From the NCBI GenBank assembly GCA_951213105.1, contig OX578148.1, positions 140,882,415-140,946,414 of the forward strand: a DNA stretch of 64,000 nucleotides, written 5' to 3'. Within the stretch, counting starts at the first letter, position 1. Each line of letters opens with the position of its first letter. Origin of the DNA: Amaurobius ferox (taxonomy: Eukaryota > Arthropoda > Arachnida > Araneae > Amaurobiidae). Both the position numbers and the translations under genes were made by a program. Positions 21,950 through 33,029 of the stretch are shown piece by piece. The notes under the pieces are model-generated. The model ran no database searches, was not told the DNA's origin, and worked only from the letters and a program-made list of their open reading frames with translations.

Positions 21950-22931
21950 CCCTTTTCGACACAGTTGAAAAGTGCTTATGACATTGTTCATTCCGCCTGT
22001 CTGTCCGTTCGCACGATAACGGCCGCAAAAATGACGTCATCAAAATGAAATTGCAGTATGTTGTTGAGACGGACTGTGGGGCGTATGGGAGTGTAAATGA
22101 ATAATATCACCCAACTAATTTTGGATGGAAACCGAGTTGAAAAAGTGAAATACATTTGAACCCTATGCGAACTCATTTTTCAAACATTTTTTAAGTGAAT
22201 TGAAAATTCGCAAATAGCTTCGAAACTTTTAGAAAATATTCAAATTATCTCATAAAATATATAAAAGAAATTTCTGCAAAATTCGGTAGTTTTCAAATAA
22301 AAATTAAAATGATAAATCCACCTATATTATATAAAGCGATCACATAACCCACTTCAAAATAAAATAGAGCATCCATCTTTTTTCCCCAGAGTGAAGTTCA
22401 ATCGTGATTTTTCAAAGTTCTTTTAAATTTATATGGAGTGTTGCATCCGTCTTAAAACCGCTTTATTTTTGCGTATTTTCTGTGCATCTGTATTCTGCGC
22501 CGACGCAATTACAATATTCTTGAGTTTAAATGATCATCCAACTTTGATTATGTCTGCAACAAAACCTAATTTTAATGGATGCAGAATGTAAACAAGTGAT
22601 TGTAAGATAAGATGTATAAGAATTGCTGAATTTTTTTTCACCCAAAATGATTTAACTCTGGAGTCTGGAATAAAAGTGTATGAATGAAATAGTCACTGCT
22701 TTTACATAGAGAGCCAGACGATTTATATTTCGATGACGTCATTTTAATAAAAGTTAATTTTTTTCGATGAAGTTTTAAGTTTTCAAGTAAAATAAATTAT
22801 TGTAGTATTGTGATAATTAAAAACAATATCACTGTTGAATGCATCGCATTTTAGAGATGTTTAAATGAAATTGCATTTCAGTTGGAAAATGTTTCATAAT
22901 CAATGCTTTATGCATGATTTATCTTTCTTGT
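21950..22931 (+). mobile_element. family 3 element, copy near 22 kb
   Basis: It matches the copies at 5942 and 58081 from the start (here degraded: CCCTTTTCGACACAGTTGAA) through GCACGATAAC, TGACGTCATTTTAATAA and the terminal palindrome ATCAATGCTTTATGCATGAT to CTTTCTTGT. This copy shows the uninterrupted arrangement that is split in the 5942-8238 copy. Confidence 0.65.
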
Positions 22932-23019
22932 TATTATCCACTGTAAGTATGATTCACGGATGGAAATGATAAGTGCAATTGTTATTCGCCAGGAAAGAAC
23001 TCAAACATGCGTAAAGGAA

Positions 23020-23385
23020 GTTTTAATTTATGAAATTAAAACATATCGAATGTGTTTATGTACGGCAAAATGCATATATACCTAAGTTAAAATGAATGAT
23101 TACATTTTAATCACTATAGGGCAAAATGCTATATTTACATATACACCCAAGTTAAAATTTATGATTACATTTTAATCAAGACGGAGCAAAATGTTATGTT
23201 TACATATAGAGCCATATTAAAATTTATGATTACATATTAACCAAGACAAGGCAAAATGTTATGTTTACATATATACTCAAGTTAAAATTTATGATTACAT
23301 TTTAGTCAAGATAGGGCAAAAATTTATGTTTACATATATACACAAGTTAAAATTTATGATTAAATTTTAATCAAGACATGTTAAT
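23020..23385. repeat. 65-bp tandem repeat, about five units
   Basis: Successive units start GTTAAAATTTATGATTACAT near 23085, 23151, 23216, 23281 and 23346 and contain GGCAAAATGTTATGTTTACA. Spacing is 65-66 bp, and units differ at a few positions each. Confidence 0.85.
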
Positions 23386-24212
23386 AAAAGATTTCGCCTA
23401 TTTAAAATTTAATTATTGTACGATATACTGCTTGTGTCATTCTCTTAATCTCGAGAACCCACGGTGTTTAATATACACCCCCTAGCCGAAAACTTTAAAA
23501 ATAAGTCCTCTTTTTAGAATTTAGTAATGGACGATTTTCCTTGTCACGGTGGACGAGGAAAGATTGTTGTCGGGGGGGGGGGGGATATCTCAAATTAAAT
23601 TGTGCAAATTTCTACTCTGTAATTCTCCCCTTTTTTCTTTTGTAAGAAAAGCAAAAAAGAGGCATTTCAAACATTACATTATGGAACATGAACAGAACTT
23701 TAATACCCTTCCCCATGTGCGTACTAGGGTATGCTGTATGATAAGGGAAAAAATTGGGCTTTGCTGTATTATTGTTTTTTCTTTCGGCAAAATGATTCAT
23801 ATTAAATTTATTAAACGGTTCGGCTGTTACCGTTTTATTGGCCTTCGGCTTTATTTATGTTTCGAATTTTCTCGATAGGAGAGAAGATCCCTGTATGATA
23901 TATGGAGACGTTTTAACGACGTCCTTGAGCAGAAATGGGTCATAAACATCGATTTCAGTCACATGCTGGGAAGTAAGCTATATACACAGGCTGACGCAAC
24001 CGCCATTTTGACTCCAACCGATCCAGGTAGTGATCTGTGCTATTTCAATTTCAATGGCACACGCATGTTACATGGATGATATTTGCTACGCAATTAAACT
24101 GTAAAACAGGTGCTTCTGTTTTCAAAAATGTGTACCCATCGTTCCAGAATGTAGTCTAGAAATGTTATAATTTTCTCGAGATAACGAGTGAAAGGACGAG
24201 AAAGTAACTCTA
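23386..24212. other. intronic sequence without recognised genes
   Basis: Contains a G-run (23572-23584). A 109-codon open frame at 23549-23878 shows no recognised motif. Confidence 0.45.
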
Positions 24213-24819
24213 TAGAGCATGGGCACGAGCGTCCATAAACAGCCTGCGTAGTAGAATGCGCAGAAACGTAAGGACAAAAGGGCATTATTTTTGCCATAGC
24301 GGGTCATGGTAAACTGACAATGATGGAAACTAAATCCATTAAACATCGAAATTGACCCTTGTGCTGAAAATAAGTTATTTAGAATACTGAAGTAACAAGT
24401 ATGTTTAAATATTTCATTTGCTTAAGTGATCTTTAAATGATTTTAAGTGAATATACTCTACCGCACATTTTTACCGTAGTCACTCGCTAGCGTTCTGAAG
24501 ATGTATACATTGACTAGAAAATTCTGAAGTGTATATGCGCGGGAGAAGAGAAAGGTCCATAACCCATTTTCTTAAAAATCTGGTGTATGTATTTTATTGA
24601 AAGTGCCTGTTTTATTTTTAAATGAAAAATATCCTTCAAAATAGATACATTTAGATATATCCTACTAAAATTAAAGGTTGAACGATTGTACATTTCTAGA
24701 GTGCCGTTTTTAATGCAGAAATGATGAAAAATTCCATACAGCTAAGCATACGAGTATTTTGTTTTGGAAGCGTCAGGGCATAATGGTCCGCGTGACGGCT
24801 TTCATTTCGCCATGTACAG
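24213..24819. mobile_element. TATAGAG-ended MITE B, second diverged copy
   Basis: Starting TAGAGCATGGGCACGAGCGT, its sequence is the reverse complement of the element at 10923-11545 along its length (shared GCGTAGTAGAATGCGCAGAAA, ATTCTAAATAACTTATTTTC and AATGTATACATCTT words, read on one strand or the other). The right end is worn; 24819 is approximate. Confidence 0.5.
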
Positions 24820-24843
24820 CCGACGCTTCAACGAGGATTCAAG

Positions 24844-25118
24844 ATGGCCGCTGTACATTTAGAATCCTTACTGGGAACAAACAACCTTAATATATCATGT
24901 TCGTGCAAAATGCACATAGTAACAGAGGCTTTTTCTGAACTTTATACTCCGCGCAAAACTAACTTTAAACTGCGCATTAAAGCTTCCGTTTTTATGCAAG
25001 CTCGGTCACTAATATCAAGCAACGTGTGCCGTAAACACAACTGTGTACATGTAATTACAACCGGAAAAATTGAATTTGGCCAGCACATTGTATTCCCTAC
25101 AGACTCGTGTTGTATTTT
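24844..25118 (+). other. unassigned coding-like frame cut by a family 1 element
   Basis: An ATG opens MAAVHLESLLGTNNLNISCS and continues with several Cys and basic residues, including VCRKHNCVHVITTGKIEFG. The frame stays open up to the point where the family 1 hairpin begins (25119), and its later residues are element sequence. Composition differs from chance frames nearby. It could be the N-terminal part of an unknown transposon protein interrupted by the family 1 insertion. No family recognised. Confidence 0.3.
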
Positions 25119-26060
25119 TACTTTCCTTATATACATAATATAATGTATAAGGGAATGGGGTCGAACATCCCTGAACACGAATGGAACGATTTCGATATGT
25201 GAGAGGGCGTGTCAGTGGAGACGATTTCTCAGGGACGAAATTTAGTACACTACAATCTGTGAATACTGATTGCTTTTAAGCGCAATCGAATGTTAAGAAC
25301 ACCCGCAAATGCTTGAATAAAATTTTTAAAAAATCATGAAATCAAAACGTTCAATAAAGTTACGTAAATAATCATTTCTTATGCAATGTTTCATTAGAAA
25401 ACCACTGACATCCACTCTAGAACGCTAACACGAACCGTTCTCGAGGTATTAAATATTTTTCAAATAAATTTATTAAAAAATCATATAAAATTAATAAAAT
25501 GTATTAACTACTGTGAAATAGGTTCACTTTTCATATGTAATATTATGCTATCCATTTGTTAACATCATTCTCGAGGATTTAGCTCATTCCATTCACGAGA
25601 GCAGATACTTTGGGTATTATCCAAGAGAGAGAAGACATTTTATATAATGTTTTTGTATTTTGACGCCTAAGCATTCGCCAATAGTCAGTTATATATAGGA
25701 AATACTCTTCTCTCCGTCTCTCTGTAACACTTGACGATACATTTGGCGAACTTGGTAGCGAAATATGGCCAACTTAACGATATTTCGCCCCAGATTAACG
25801 AAAATATAGTTCAAATTTTTAACATAACGTCAAGTTAACGAAAATGACGCCTCATTAAGGAATTCATGATTAAAATATAAAATATAGATTATATTATTGA
25901 GAATGCTATCCATATTGATATATAAGTTAATTGGGTATTTTAAAATAAATTTAGGTGTTGTCATCCGGAAAAGCGATGAACATTCAAAACAGTGTGCTGT
26001 AGATCTTATGCATCATTTTTCTGACTGTTAAAGAAGTCTATTCATTGCATTACATCATGT
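25119..26060 (-). mobile_element. family 1 element, copy near 25 kb (degraded 5' end)
   Basis: The terminal hairpin is at 25119-25156 (TACTTTCCTTATATACATAA ... TTATACATTATATTATGTAT on the other strand). The body follows family 1 in reverse orientation: GAACCGTTCTCGAGGTATT near 25433, GAATGAGCTAAATCC on the minus strand, and the GGCGA module near 25740-25860. Its outer 5' end is unclear beyond TTCATTGCATTACATCATG. Confidence 0.55.
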
Positions 26061-26164
26061 TCGGATTCCATATTGTATTCATTTAAGTGGTATTACACAA
26101 AATAATAACACGAATGAGCCATTTTATCTTTCATTGGGTGACTTCACATTTTATAACGTCGCCA

Positions 26165-26440
26165 GCTCACCAATATTCTAAATATCTCGAGAGCGGTTTA
26201 TGCTAGAGTAATGGGGTCGATCTTAATAGTTTTGATTTGAAAAATGTTGCATGAAACAAGTATTTAATTAATACAATTAAACTTATTTAGTCTCATTGGA
26301 GATTTTAGTGGGCAATTAAAAAAAAATATATTTTTCTAAATCATATCAAAATCTAATTAGCACCAGAGTAATGCATAAGTGGATTAAGTGCTCACTTTGA
26401 CGAAATTTTGCAGAGTAGCCAGAGTGAACACACACACAGA
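26165..26440 (+). mobile_element. possible family 2 fragment
   Basis: TATCTCGAGAGCGGTTTATG and TAGAGTAATGGGGTCGATCTT resemble 60190-60240 of the family 2 copy. Both ends are missing. Confidence 0.35.
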
Positions 26441-27054
26441 GAGGGATGGGCTGAGCAACTGGCATCTTAATTTGTAAAAGGCTGTATAACATTACAAATG
26501 AGATTGATATTAAAATTCACTCTTTCAATAAATTTTATTTCCTTGGTGAGTGAAATAAAATAATTTAACATAAAAATGCAGAGTGCATGATATTTTAAAA
26601 CGTGTCAAATACATACAAATATAACATTTTAAAAGTTTTCTTTTTAGCATAACATTTTAAATGTTTTCTTTCTAAATTAGAAGAACTTTTACAACCCTTA
26701 TATTAAATTGGAAGTAGAAATATATTAGAATAGTATTAATAGATCAGTTTTATAAATGTAAACAGAACTAACAAAATTAAACAATTAAAAAAAGTGCACT
26801 GAAAATGGGTGAGGAATAAATCTTGAAAAGTAACAAACTCAGTTGAAAATCACTGTAGTCAACAATGTGCTAAAAGTCCGCTAGAAAAATGATCAATCGT
26901 TTTTGTATAATTGAGATGCGACGTGTGATTTCATAAACGAAATCAGATTTATTACTTTCGCTATATATATATATATAAATATATAGAAATTGAAAAATCG
27001 GAAATAAAGATGTTTTAGTAACTTTTGCGCAAGGCAGCAGAGGGTACCAAACAC

Positions 27055-27796
27055 TATATATATAGAAAAATAGAAATATACAAAGTGAAAAAAACATGTA
27101 AAAAGGAAGGAAGGCTCGGCAAAAAGCTTACATTATGGCGGTAAGGGGTTGTGACTTTACTCCCCAGTTCAACGAGCTCGTCAAAATCGCCGCGGCATTT
27201 TCACCCCTGGTCGCCAGCCCTGGCCCAAGCCAACCTCCGGAGTGACTTTGAAATCATCACGAGACCTGGATAGAGATGTGTACGAGAGCCATATCACCAC
27301 AAATAAAGCCAGCTGAATTGCCGACTCAAATGAAATGTAGTTCCAGCCGCGGTCCTGTGATCACAGTGCGGTGCTGTCATATGGAGGGTTCGATGATTTT
27401 GTCTCTAATTGAACTCAAACAAATGGTGTAAGACTTAAGTATTTTTTGAGTTCAATTAGAGACAAAATCATCGAACCCTCCATATGACAGGACCGCACTG
27501 TGATCACAGGACCGCGGCTGGAACTACATTTCATTTGAGTCGGCAATTCAACTGGCTTTATTTGTGGTGATATGGCTCTCGTACACATCTCTATCCAGGT
27601 CTCGTGATGATTTCAAAGTCACTCCGGAGGTTGGCTTGGGCCAGGGCTGGCGACCAGGGGTGAAAATGCCGCGGCGATTTTGACGAGCTCGTTGAACTGG
27701 GGAGTAAGGTCACAACCCCTTACCGCCATAATGTAAGCTTTTTGCCGAGCCTTCCTTCCTTTTTACATGTTTTTTTCACTTTGTATATTTCTATTT

Positions 27797-27809
<13 letters not shown>
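27055..27809. repeat. near-perfect long palindrome, 365-bp arms
   Basis: Arms 27055-27419 and 27445-27809 are reverse complements without any length difference (paired positions always sum to 54864). By eye I find only about three mismatches. The spacer is 25 bp. The arms are GC-richer than the flanks and run outward into TA repeats. A transcript across it would fold into a 365-bp hairpin. Possible explanations are a recent inverted duplication, a fold-back transposon, a hairpin-RNA locus, or a fold-back chimera in the assembly. It lies in the PHM intron between exons 29275-29332 and 19083-19304. Confidence 0.92.

Positions 27810-27845
<36 letters not shown>
27800..27845. repeat. (TA)n microsatellite
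   Basis: About 22 uninterrupted TA units join the palindrome's right arm to a mariner-like 5' end. A shorter TA run lies outside the left arm (26965-26981). Confidence 0.95.
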
Positions 27846-27848
<3 letters not shown>

Positions 27849-28079
27849 GAGGTAGGACCAAAAAGTTCGGAGACTGTGCTGATATCTCCAACCCTGATTG
27901 GAGGAGAGGGGAACTATTTTACCGCGGCGTAGAGGCACATGTGACGCGAGATGTGAAAAGGAAGAAGCAGGTCTACAGTGGAGGGTTTTTCCAGAAAATG
28001 CGTGTCAGTGAACTGTAGTCGTTCGCGTTAGTCGAAAACGGAAATGGAGTTTAAAGAACAACGTCGTACGTTGTTTTAA
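27846..28079 (+). mobile_element. 5' end of a mariner-like element, truncated
   Basis: CACGAGGTAGGACCAAAAAG followed by TTCGGAGAC is a mariner-type terminal sequence abutting TA. About 200 bp further an ATG at 28044 opens MEFKEQRRTL, the characteristic mariner transposase start, and stops at TAA after 11 residues where a family 1 fragment takes over. Only the 5' end remains. Confidence 0.65.
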
Positions 28080-28084
28080 ATTAT

Positions 28085-28779
28085 TTAGCTGTCGTTAAAT
28101 GTAGTTAGATTGACGAAAATGTCACCAAATTGATAAAAATGACGCCAAGTAGGAGGCAATGTTTTGCAACTATACAAATCTATGAAACAAACTCAAAGAA
28201 CTCAAAAACAATAATATTTTAAGGTGTCTGCTGCCAATATGCACTGTCAATTCTCGAGCTGATATTTCCTACTGTTTGCAAACACGCAGCGGACTTATAT
28301 GTTGCCTACACCAATGACTTGTGCAAGGTTGGCAGTCCGAGGCAATGCTTTGCAAACTTTTAATTCCGGCATATCTTCTAGTATATTCTCTCCCTTTGTT
28401 TGTAAATTTTGACGATACATTTAGTAAACTGGGCGATATTTAGCCCCAGATTGACGAAAATATCGCCAAAATTGCAAAAATGACGCCAAATTAATGAAAA
28501 TGACGCCTAATTGATGCATTTATTATTAAAATATTTTAATATATTAACTATATTGCTTATTGGGGATGCTATCCGTATTGATAATTGTTAATTTCGAGTT
28601 GCGTGAAATATAAGTTAATTAGGTGCGAAATAGTTTTATATAGTGTCATCCGGAAAAGGGCCCAATGTACAATTCAACGTTGCAAACACTGTGCCGTGGA
28701 TCTTTTTATCATTTTCTCACTGTAAAAGAAGTCAATTCATTGCATTATATAAGGAAAGTCATGTGCTACCCATGTAGAA
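28085..28779 (-). mobile_element. family 1 variant, 5' portion
   Basis: The right edge reads (minus strand) CATGGGTAGCACATGACTTT followed by CCTTATATAATGCA, the family 1 5' end. Two GGCGA-type modules lie at about 28100-28180 and 28420-28530. It shares ACGTTGAATTGYACATTGGG (minus strand) with the variant at 61924-63601. The terminal hairpin is missing. Confidence 0.5.
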
Positions 28780-29274
28780 TTTTTTTTTTCTAAAACTGCC
28801 AAATACTCATCAGCCATATTGATACCCAGATAAAGAGCTAAGTCTGCTTTGTAAACAATTTAAGTTGAATGGCAGTCATTATTAGTATATGTTTTTATTC
28901 TAATCTTGTTTAAACTTAAGCCAAGTTATTCGTGGAAAATATCACGAATAACTTGAACTTTACTATCCACGAATGCCTTTGCTAAATTATTTAACTTTCC
29001 ACGAATTTGATACTTTTAACTTTCCACGAATACTTTTGCACGTTATTCGTGGAAAACACCTCATATTCTTTAGAATTACGAAAAGTTATTTTTTTCAGTT
29101 AAGACAAATAGAAAAATTCACTTAAACCCCTGTTTAAATGAATCCAGAAAATAGATATTTCATTGGTTTAACAGCATACAAGGTTGATTAAAAGTATTAA
29201 CTGGTTTCGGGGGACACATTCAAAATAACTTTAATAACAAACTTTAATAACAAATAGAAGAAATCACGACTTAC
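28780..29274. other. intronic sequence without recognised genes
   Basis: Contains several copies of TTTCCACGAAT/ATTCGTGGAAA on both strands between 28930 and 29060, giving a small cluster of inverted words. No gene or element recognised. Confidence 0.45.
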
Positions 29275-29332
29275 CGATATATTCGACATTGAATTTTGGC
29301 ATAGTAAAAGCTGTACATAAGTATGTTTCTGG
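29275..29332 (-). CDS. PHM: PHM exon (first recognised in this window)
   Basis: The acceptor is TTTTTTCTTTCAG and the donor GTAAGTCG. The 58-bp exon starts in phase 0, reads PETYLCTAFTMPKFNVEYI and ends in phase 1; the split codon joins to VGFTPN of exon 19083-19304. It matches the early PHM segment PDLYLCT ... IVGF in fly, whose Cys takes part in a conserved disulfide. The exon upstream, with the signal peptide and the short pro-region, was not found in 29333-64000, so it may be too short to see or lie to the right of the window. The intron below is 9970 bp and contains the long palindrome. Confidence 0.88.
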
Positions 29333-29690
29333 CTGAAAGAAAAATAAAAACTTTCAAGAATAAAGTACAGTAAAAATTCCAAATATCTTTTAAATTAATA
29401 TTAAGTATCATTTATGAAGTATTATCAGAGGCATTCATAACAAATTCCCAATATATATTGCACTCTAAAACATATCCTTGTTGGCACAGAATGAAACAGG
29501 AACACAGTTATCAAATGTTATTACGAAAAGGTCCAGACAGCTTGATCTGCGGGACATAGTAGGCAAAATTTCGCCAAATTGGCGACTTTTGGCGAGTTTA
29601 GAAAGATCGAGAATTAGATGGATTGTTCAAGAATTTTCAGATTTACGTAGGTTATTCTGTAATTTCCGCAGACGGTATATAGGGTCCTTA
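29333..29690. other. intronic sequence with a family 1 module fragment
   Basis: TTTCGCCAAATTGGCGACTTTTGGCGAG (29570-29597) is a piece of the GGCGA module; the rest is unrecognised. Confidence 0.45.
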
Positions 29691-31597
29691 TTACTTTCCC
29701 AGCAATACATGGTAATGTATAGGGAAAATACTGGAGTCATGCCGAAAATCGCAACTCGAGTTTTCGACGGATCGACACATTTTGGGACTTCTAGAACACG
29801 ATAAAACTATTTTTAGCGTGACGTCTGTGTGTGTGTGTCTGTCTGCGCAATGTGTATATCCACTCTAAATCAAACACTAATGAACCCAATTTCATAAAAT
29901 TTGGTAGACAAGTCACTTGTGTGCGACCCCGGTGCTGATTAGTTTTGGGTATGATTGGAGATAAAAGAACCCGCCTTTTTTTGCGAAATGGCCCGCAAAA
30001 ATGGCCTGTATCCACTTTAGCTGAAAAACTAATCGATCCAATTTTACAAAATTTCATAAATAAGTCACTTGTGAATTACCCTGGTGCTGATTATATTTTG
30101 GTATGATTTGGAAGAAATCACCTACCCATTTTTTGAAATGGGTCACTTGTGTGATGATTAGTTTTGGGTACGATTCGAGATAAAAGAAGCCGCCCTTTTT
30201 TGCGAAATGGCCTGCAAAAATGGCCTGTATCCACTGTAGCTAAAAACTATAGATACAATTACATAGATACAAAATTAATAAATACAAAAATAACTTGTAT
30301 TTTTCTTACGGAATGGCCAGCAAAAATCTTCAAAATCTAAAATAAAAAACTACGTACGTTCAGATATATCAAGTAAATGCTTGTTTAAAACGTAATGCTT
30401 AACGATGAAAAGAATAATATGTACCAACTCCATTATACTAGGACTAGCCGTTCTCGAGATATTTTTGTTTTTTCGCATTTTCGCTACGCCACATTTGAGA
30501 AAAATCTGATGTGGGCAACACATGACATTCCTTATATAATGAAATGAATTTACTATTTTCACAGTAAAATAAATAGGTTTTTCTTCTAGTAGATACTAAT
30601 ATCCTTTCCAAGATATTGAATTTTCGACAATAAGTCGTCATTTTCATTGATTTATCGTCATTTTTATCCATTTGACGAGATTTTCGTTAATTTGGCAATA
30701 TTTCAAAAAGTCGCCAAGTTGGCGATATTCCGCCAATTTCGTCGTCAAAATCTCGCCAAGTGTTATGGACGAAGAAATAAGTTATTCTTACAGCAGATAA
30801 ATTGGCGTTCAAATGCAAAAGTATTACTCAAAGTATCTTTTTTCATGAATGGAACGAGCTAGATCCACGAGAATGATGTCACCCAATTTATCGCATGATA
30901 TTATATATGAAAAGTGAACATGTTTCTCAATAGGAAATATTTTTTTTTCTATTTTATGACTTTTTGATAATTTTTTTGAAAAATGTGAAATATCTCGAGA
31001 ACGGTTCATGTTAGCGTTCTAAAATTTATGTCAATCGTTTTCTAATGAAAAATTACATAATAAATGGCTATTTACGTAACTTTATTATTGGTTTTGATTT
31101 TTTGACGATTTTTTCAAAATTTCATTCGAAAATTTAGGGGGGGTTCTGAACATTCGATTGCGTATAAAAACAATAGGCTTCCAGTGTTCACGGATTGTGA
31201 TTTTTGTACCAAATTTGGTTCGAATCGGTCCATTCATTCGTCAGTTATCGTCTCCACAGACCCACTGACCCATACACACACATACTTTCACACACACACA
31301 CACACACACAGACATCACTTCAAAAATGTTTGATTCGTGATCAGGGATGCTTGAAACGTGCTCTCCCGTCGAAAACTTGAATTCGAATTTTCGACCCCGT
31401 CACAATACTTTCCTTATACATTATGTATATAAGGAAAGTAATAAGTCCATCTACCCAATGAAAACGAAAATAGGATTAAAAGCGCCAACTCAGTGTCATT
31501 TAAAATAATCATGGGTATTATTTTGTGCCATTCAACTCAATTTAATGAATTACTGAAGTTGAGTCTGCAGGGAAAGTCACGTGCTGCCCACATCAGA
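29691..31597 (-). mobile_element. family 2 element split by a family 1 element
   Basis: The terminal hairpin is at 29691-29731 (TTACTTTCCCAGCAATACAT / ATGTATAGGGAAAAT), and the 5' end at the right, ending ATCAGA (31592-31597). The body is interrupted at 30505-31440. Joining 30504 to 31441 restores CGCTACGCCACATTTGA...ATAAGTCC, which matches the intact copy at 59981-60820 (complement CGCTACACCACCTTTGACAA then TAAGTCC). No duplication flanks the insert. Confidence 0.7.
30505..31440 (+). mobile_element. family 1 element inserted into family 2
   Basis: It starts TCTGATGTGGGCAACACATG and ends in the hairpin TACTTTCCTTATACATTATG / TATATAAGGAAAGTA (31407-31440). A GGCGA module is at 30660-30780, CA repeat at 31266-31311. 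The insertion left no visible target duplication. Confidence 0.75.
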
Positions 31598-31971
31598 TTT
31601 TTCAAAAAGCAATGTTATGTGATACGAGTCAGCGTGAATTGATGCTTTGAGAATACAATCTTCCTATTTTGTGGATGAGCTGCGTATTTAATTGTATTAT
31701 GCCTTTGCGAGAAAATGAATCTGAATTTCTGGACAACTATCACTTTATACGAAAGTAACAATAAACACAGTTCATCGCTCTCAAGCTTTTCTAGCAATAT
31801 CACAAAATAACCGTCAAACACAACGAATCATCCATTAAAATATAAACGCTGAATTCACTTCTGAAACAGATGATAATATTCTCAAAATGTAAATAAATAA
31901 GGGTATTCGCAATTCCTTTTGACCAGGTTCAGGCCAACTGTTGATAACTATCCTCTGTTTATCATTATTTA

Positions 31972-33029
31972 CTAGCAGTTTACCCGTTCTTCGTAAGGAG
32001 TTATATAATATTCAAAAACTCTAAATTCACAATCATGTGCAATTTCCTGTAATATTCTAAATGACATTGTTATTCAAAGAATTATATTAAAATAATTAAA
32101 TTAATGCTCCTATAAAGAAGTTTAATAATCTCTGTTCTCGTTGTATAAAAATTATCGTGATAGGCAGATCTGAAGAATAAAACAGCTTGGTCCCGTTTGT
32201 AAACAAATTTACAAAAAAATATGGAATCAAATCAATATATGCCAAAATAAAAGCGCTAAAATTGTATGGGAAGAAGATTAATATAAGAAGATACACCCGT
32301 ATATTAGTAGAAATTTACCTGTACTTCAGTGTATGAATTTAAAAAATATTTGCCAAAATAAAACAGATGACGTAATAAAATGAAAATATAAATGATCCTC
32401 ACAATCTTTAAATTTGAGGGCGTAATGGATTTCCAATATATGCCAAAATGAAAGCCGGAACATTGTATAGGAAGATATTACCGTAGTATTTATACTCTCG
32501 CAGATTAGAAGATGAACTAATAGAAGTTTACCCGTAAAAAACCCCTACAATATATGAGTTTTAATCGATTTTGCCAAAATAAAACAGATAACGTAATAAA
32601 TTGAAAATATCAATAATCTCAGTAATCTTTTAATTGATATAATCAAGTCAAAAATGCAATTTCCACAAAATTTATTTTATATACATTTGTTTATTATTTT
32701 AATCAGAAAATATTTAATAAAAATCGTCTGCTGCATAAACACATTAAAACCCTTGGTAAGCGACATGATATCCTTTTCTTAAAATAAATTTACGAAAAAA
32801 AATATAGTCTGCATAATACTATGTCTATGGAAAGTTTAACTGTGCGTTTTAAAAATTTCTGGATAACCCCTGGTCCTAGAAACTCGAAACATGGGTTCAA
32901 TTTTAAGTGGGGATATTCCAAGGTAACCTACAAAATTTCATAAAATTCGGTTCAGCCATTCTCCCGTGATGATGGGACAAATATACATAGATACAGGCAG
33001 ATAGACAGATTTTCAATTTTATTTATATA
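31972..33029 (-). mobile_element. Helitron-like element H1 (array start)
   Basis: On the minus strand the 3' end reads ACGAAGAACGGGTAAACTGC then CTAG and T, a hairpin-like stem followed by the Helitron-type CTRR terminus. The 5' side (right) has the usual ATATAAAT...CTGTCTATCTGCCTGTATC start but the exact TC is worn. A direct junction at 33029/33030 connects it to H2. It is short and internally deleted relative to H2, and non-coding. Confidence 0.65.

Noticed and set aside
27846..28079. A complete mariner element
   Set aside because: Only the 5' terminus and eleven codons are present; a family 1 fragment follows directly.
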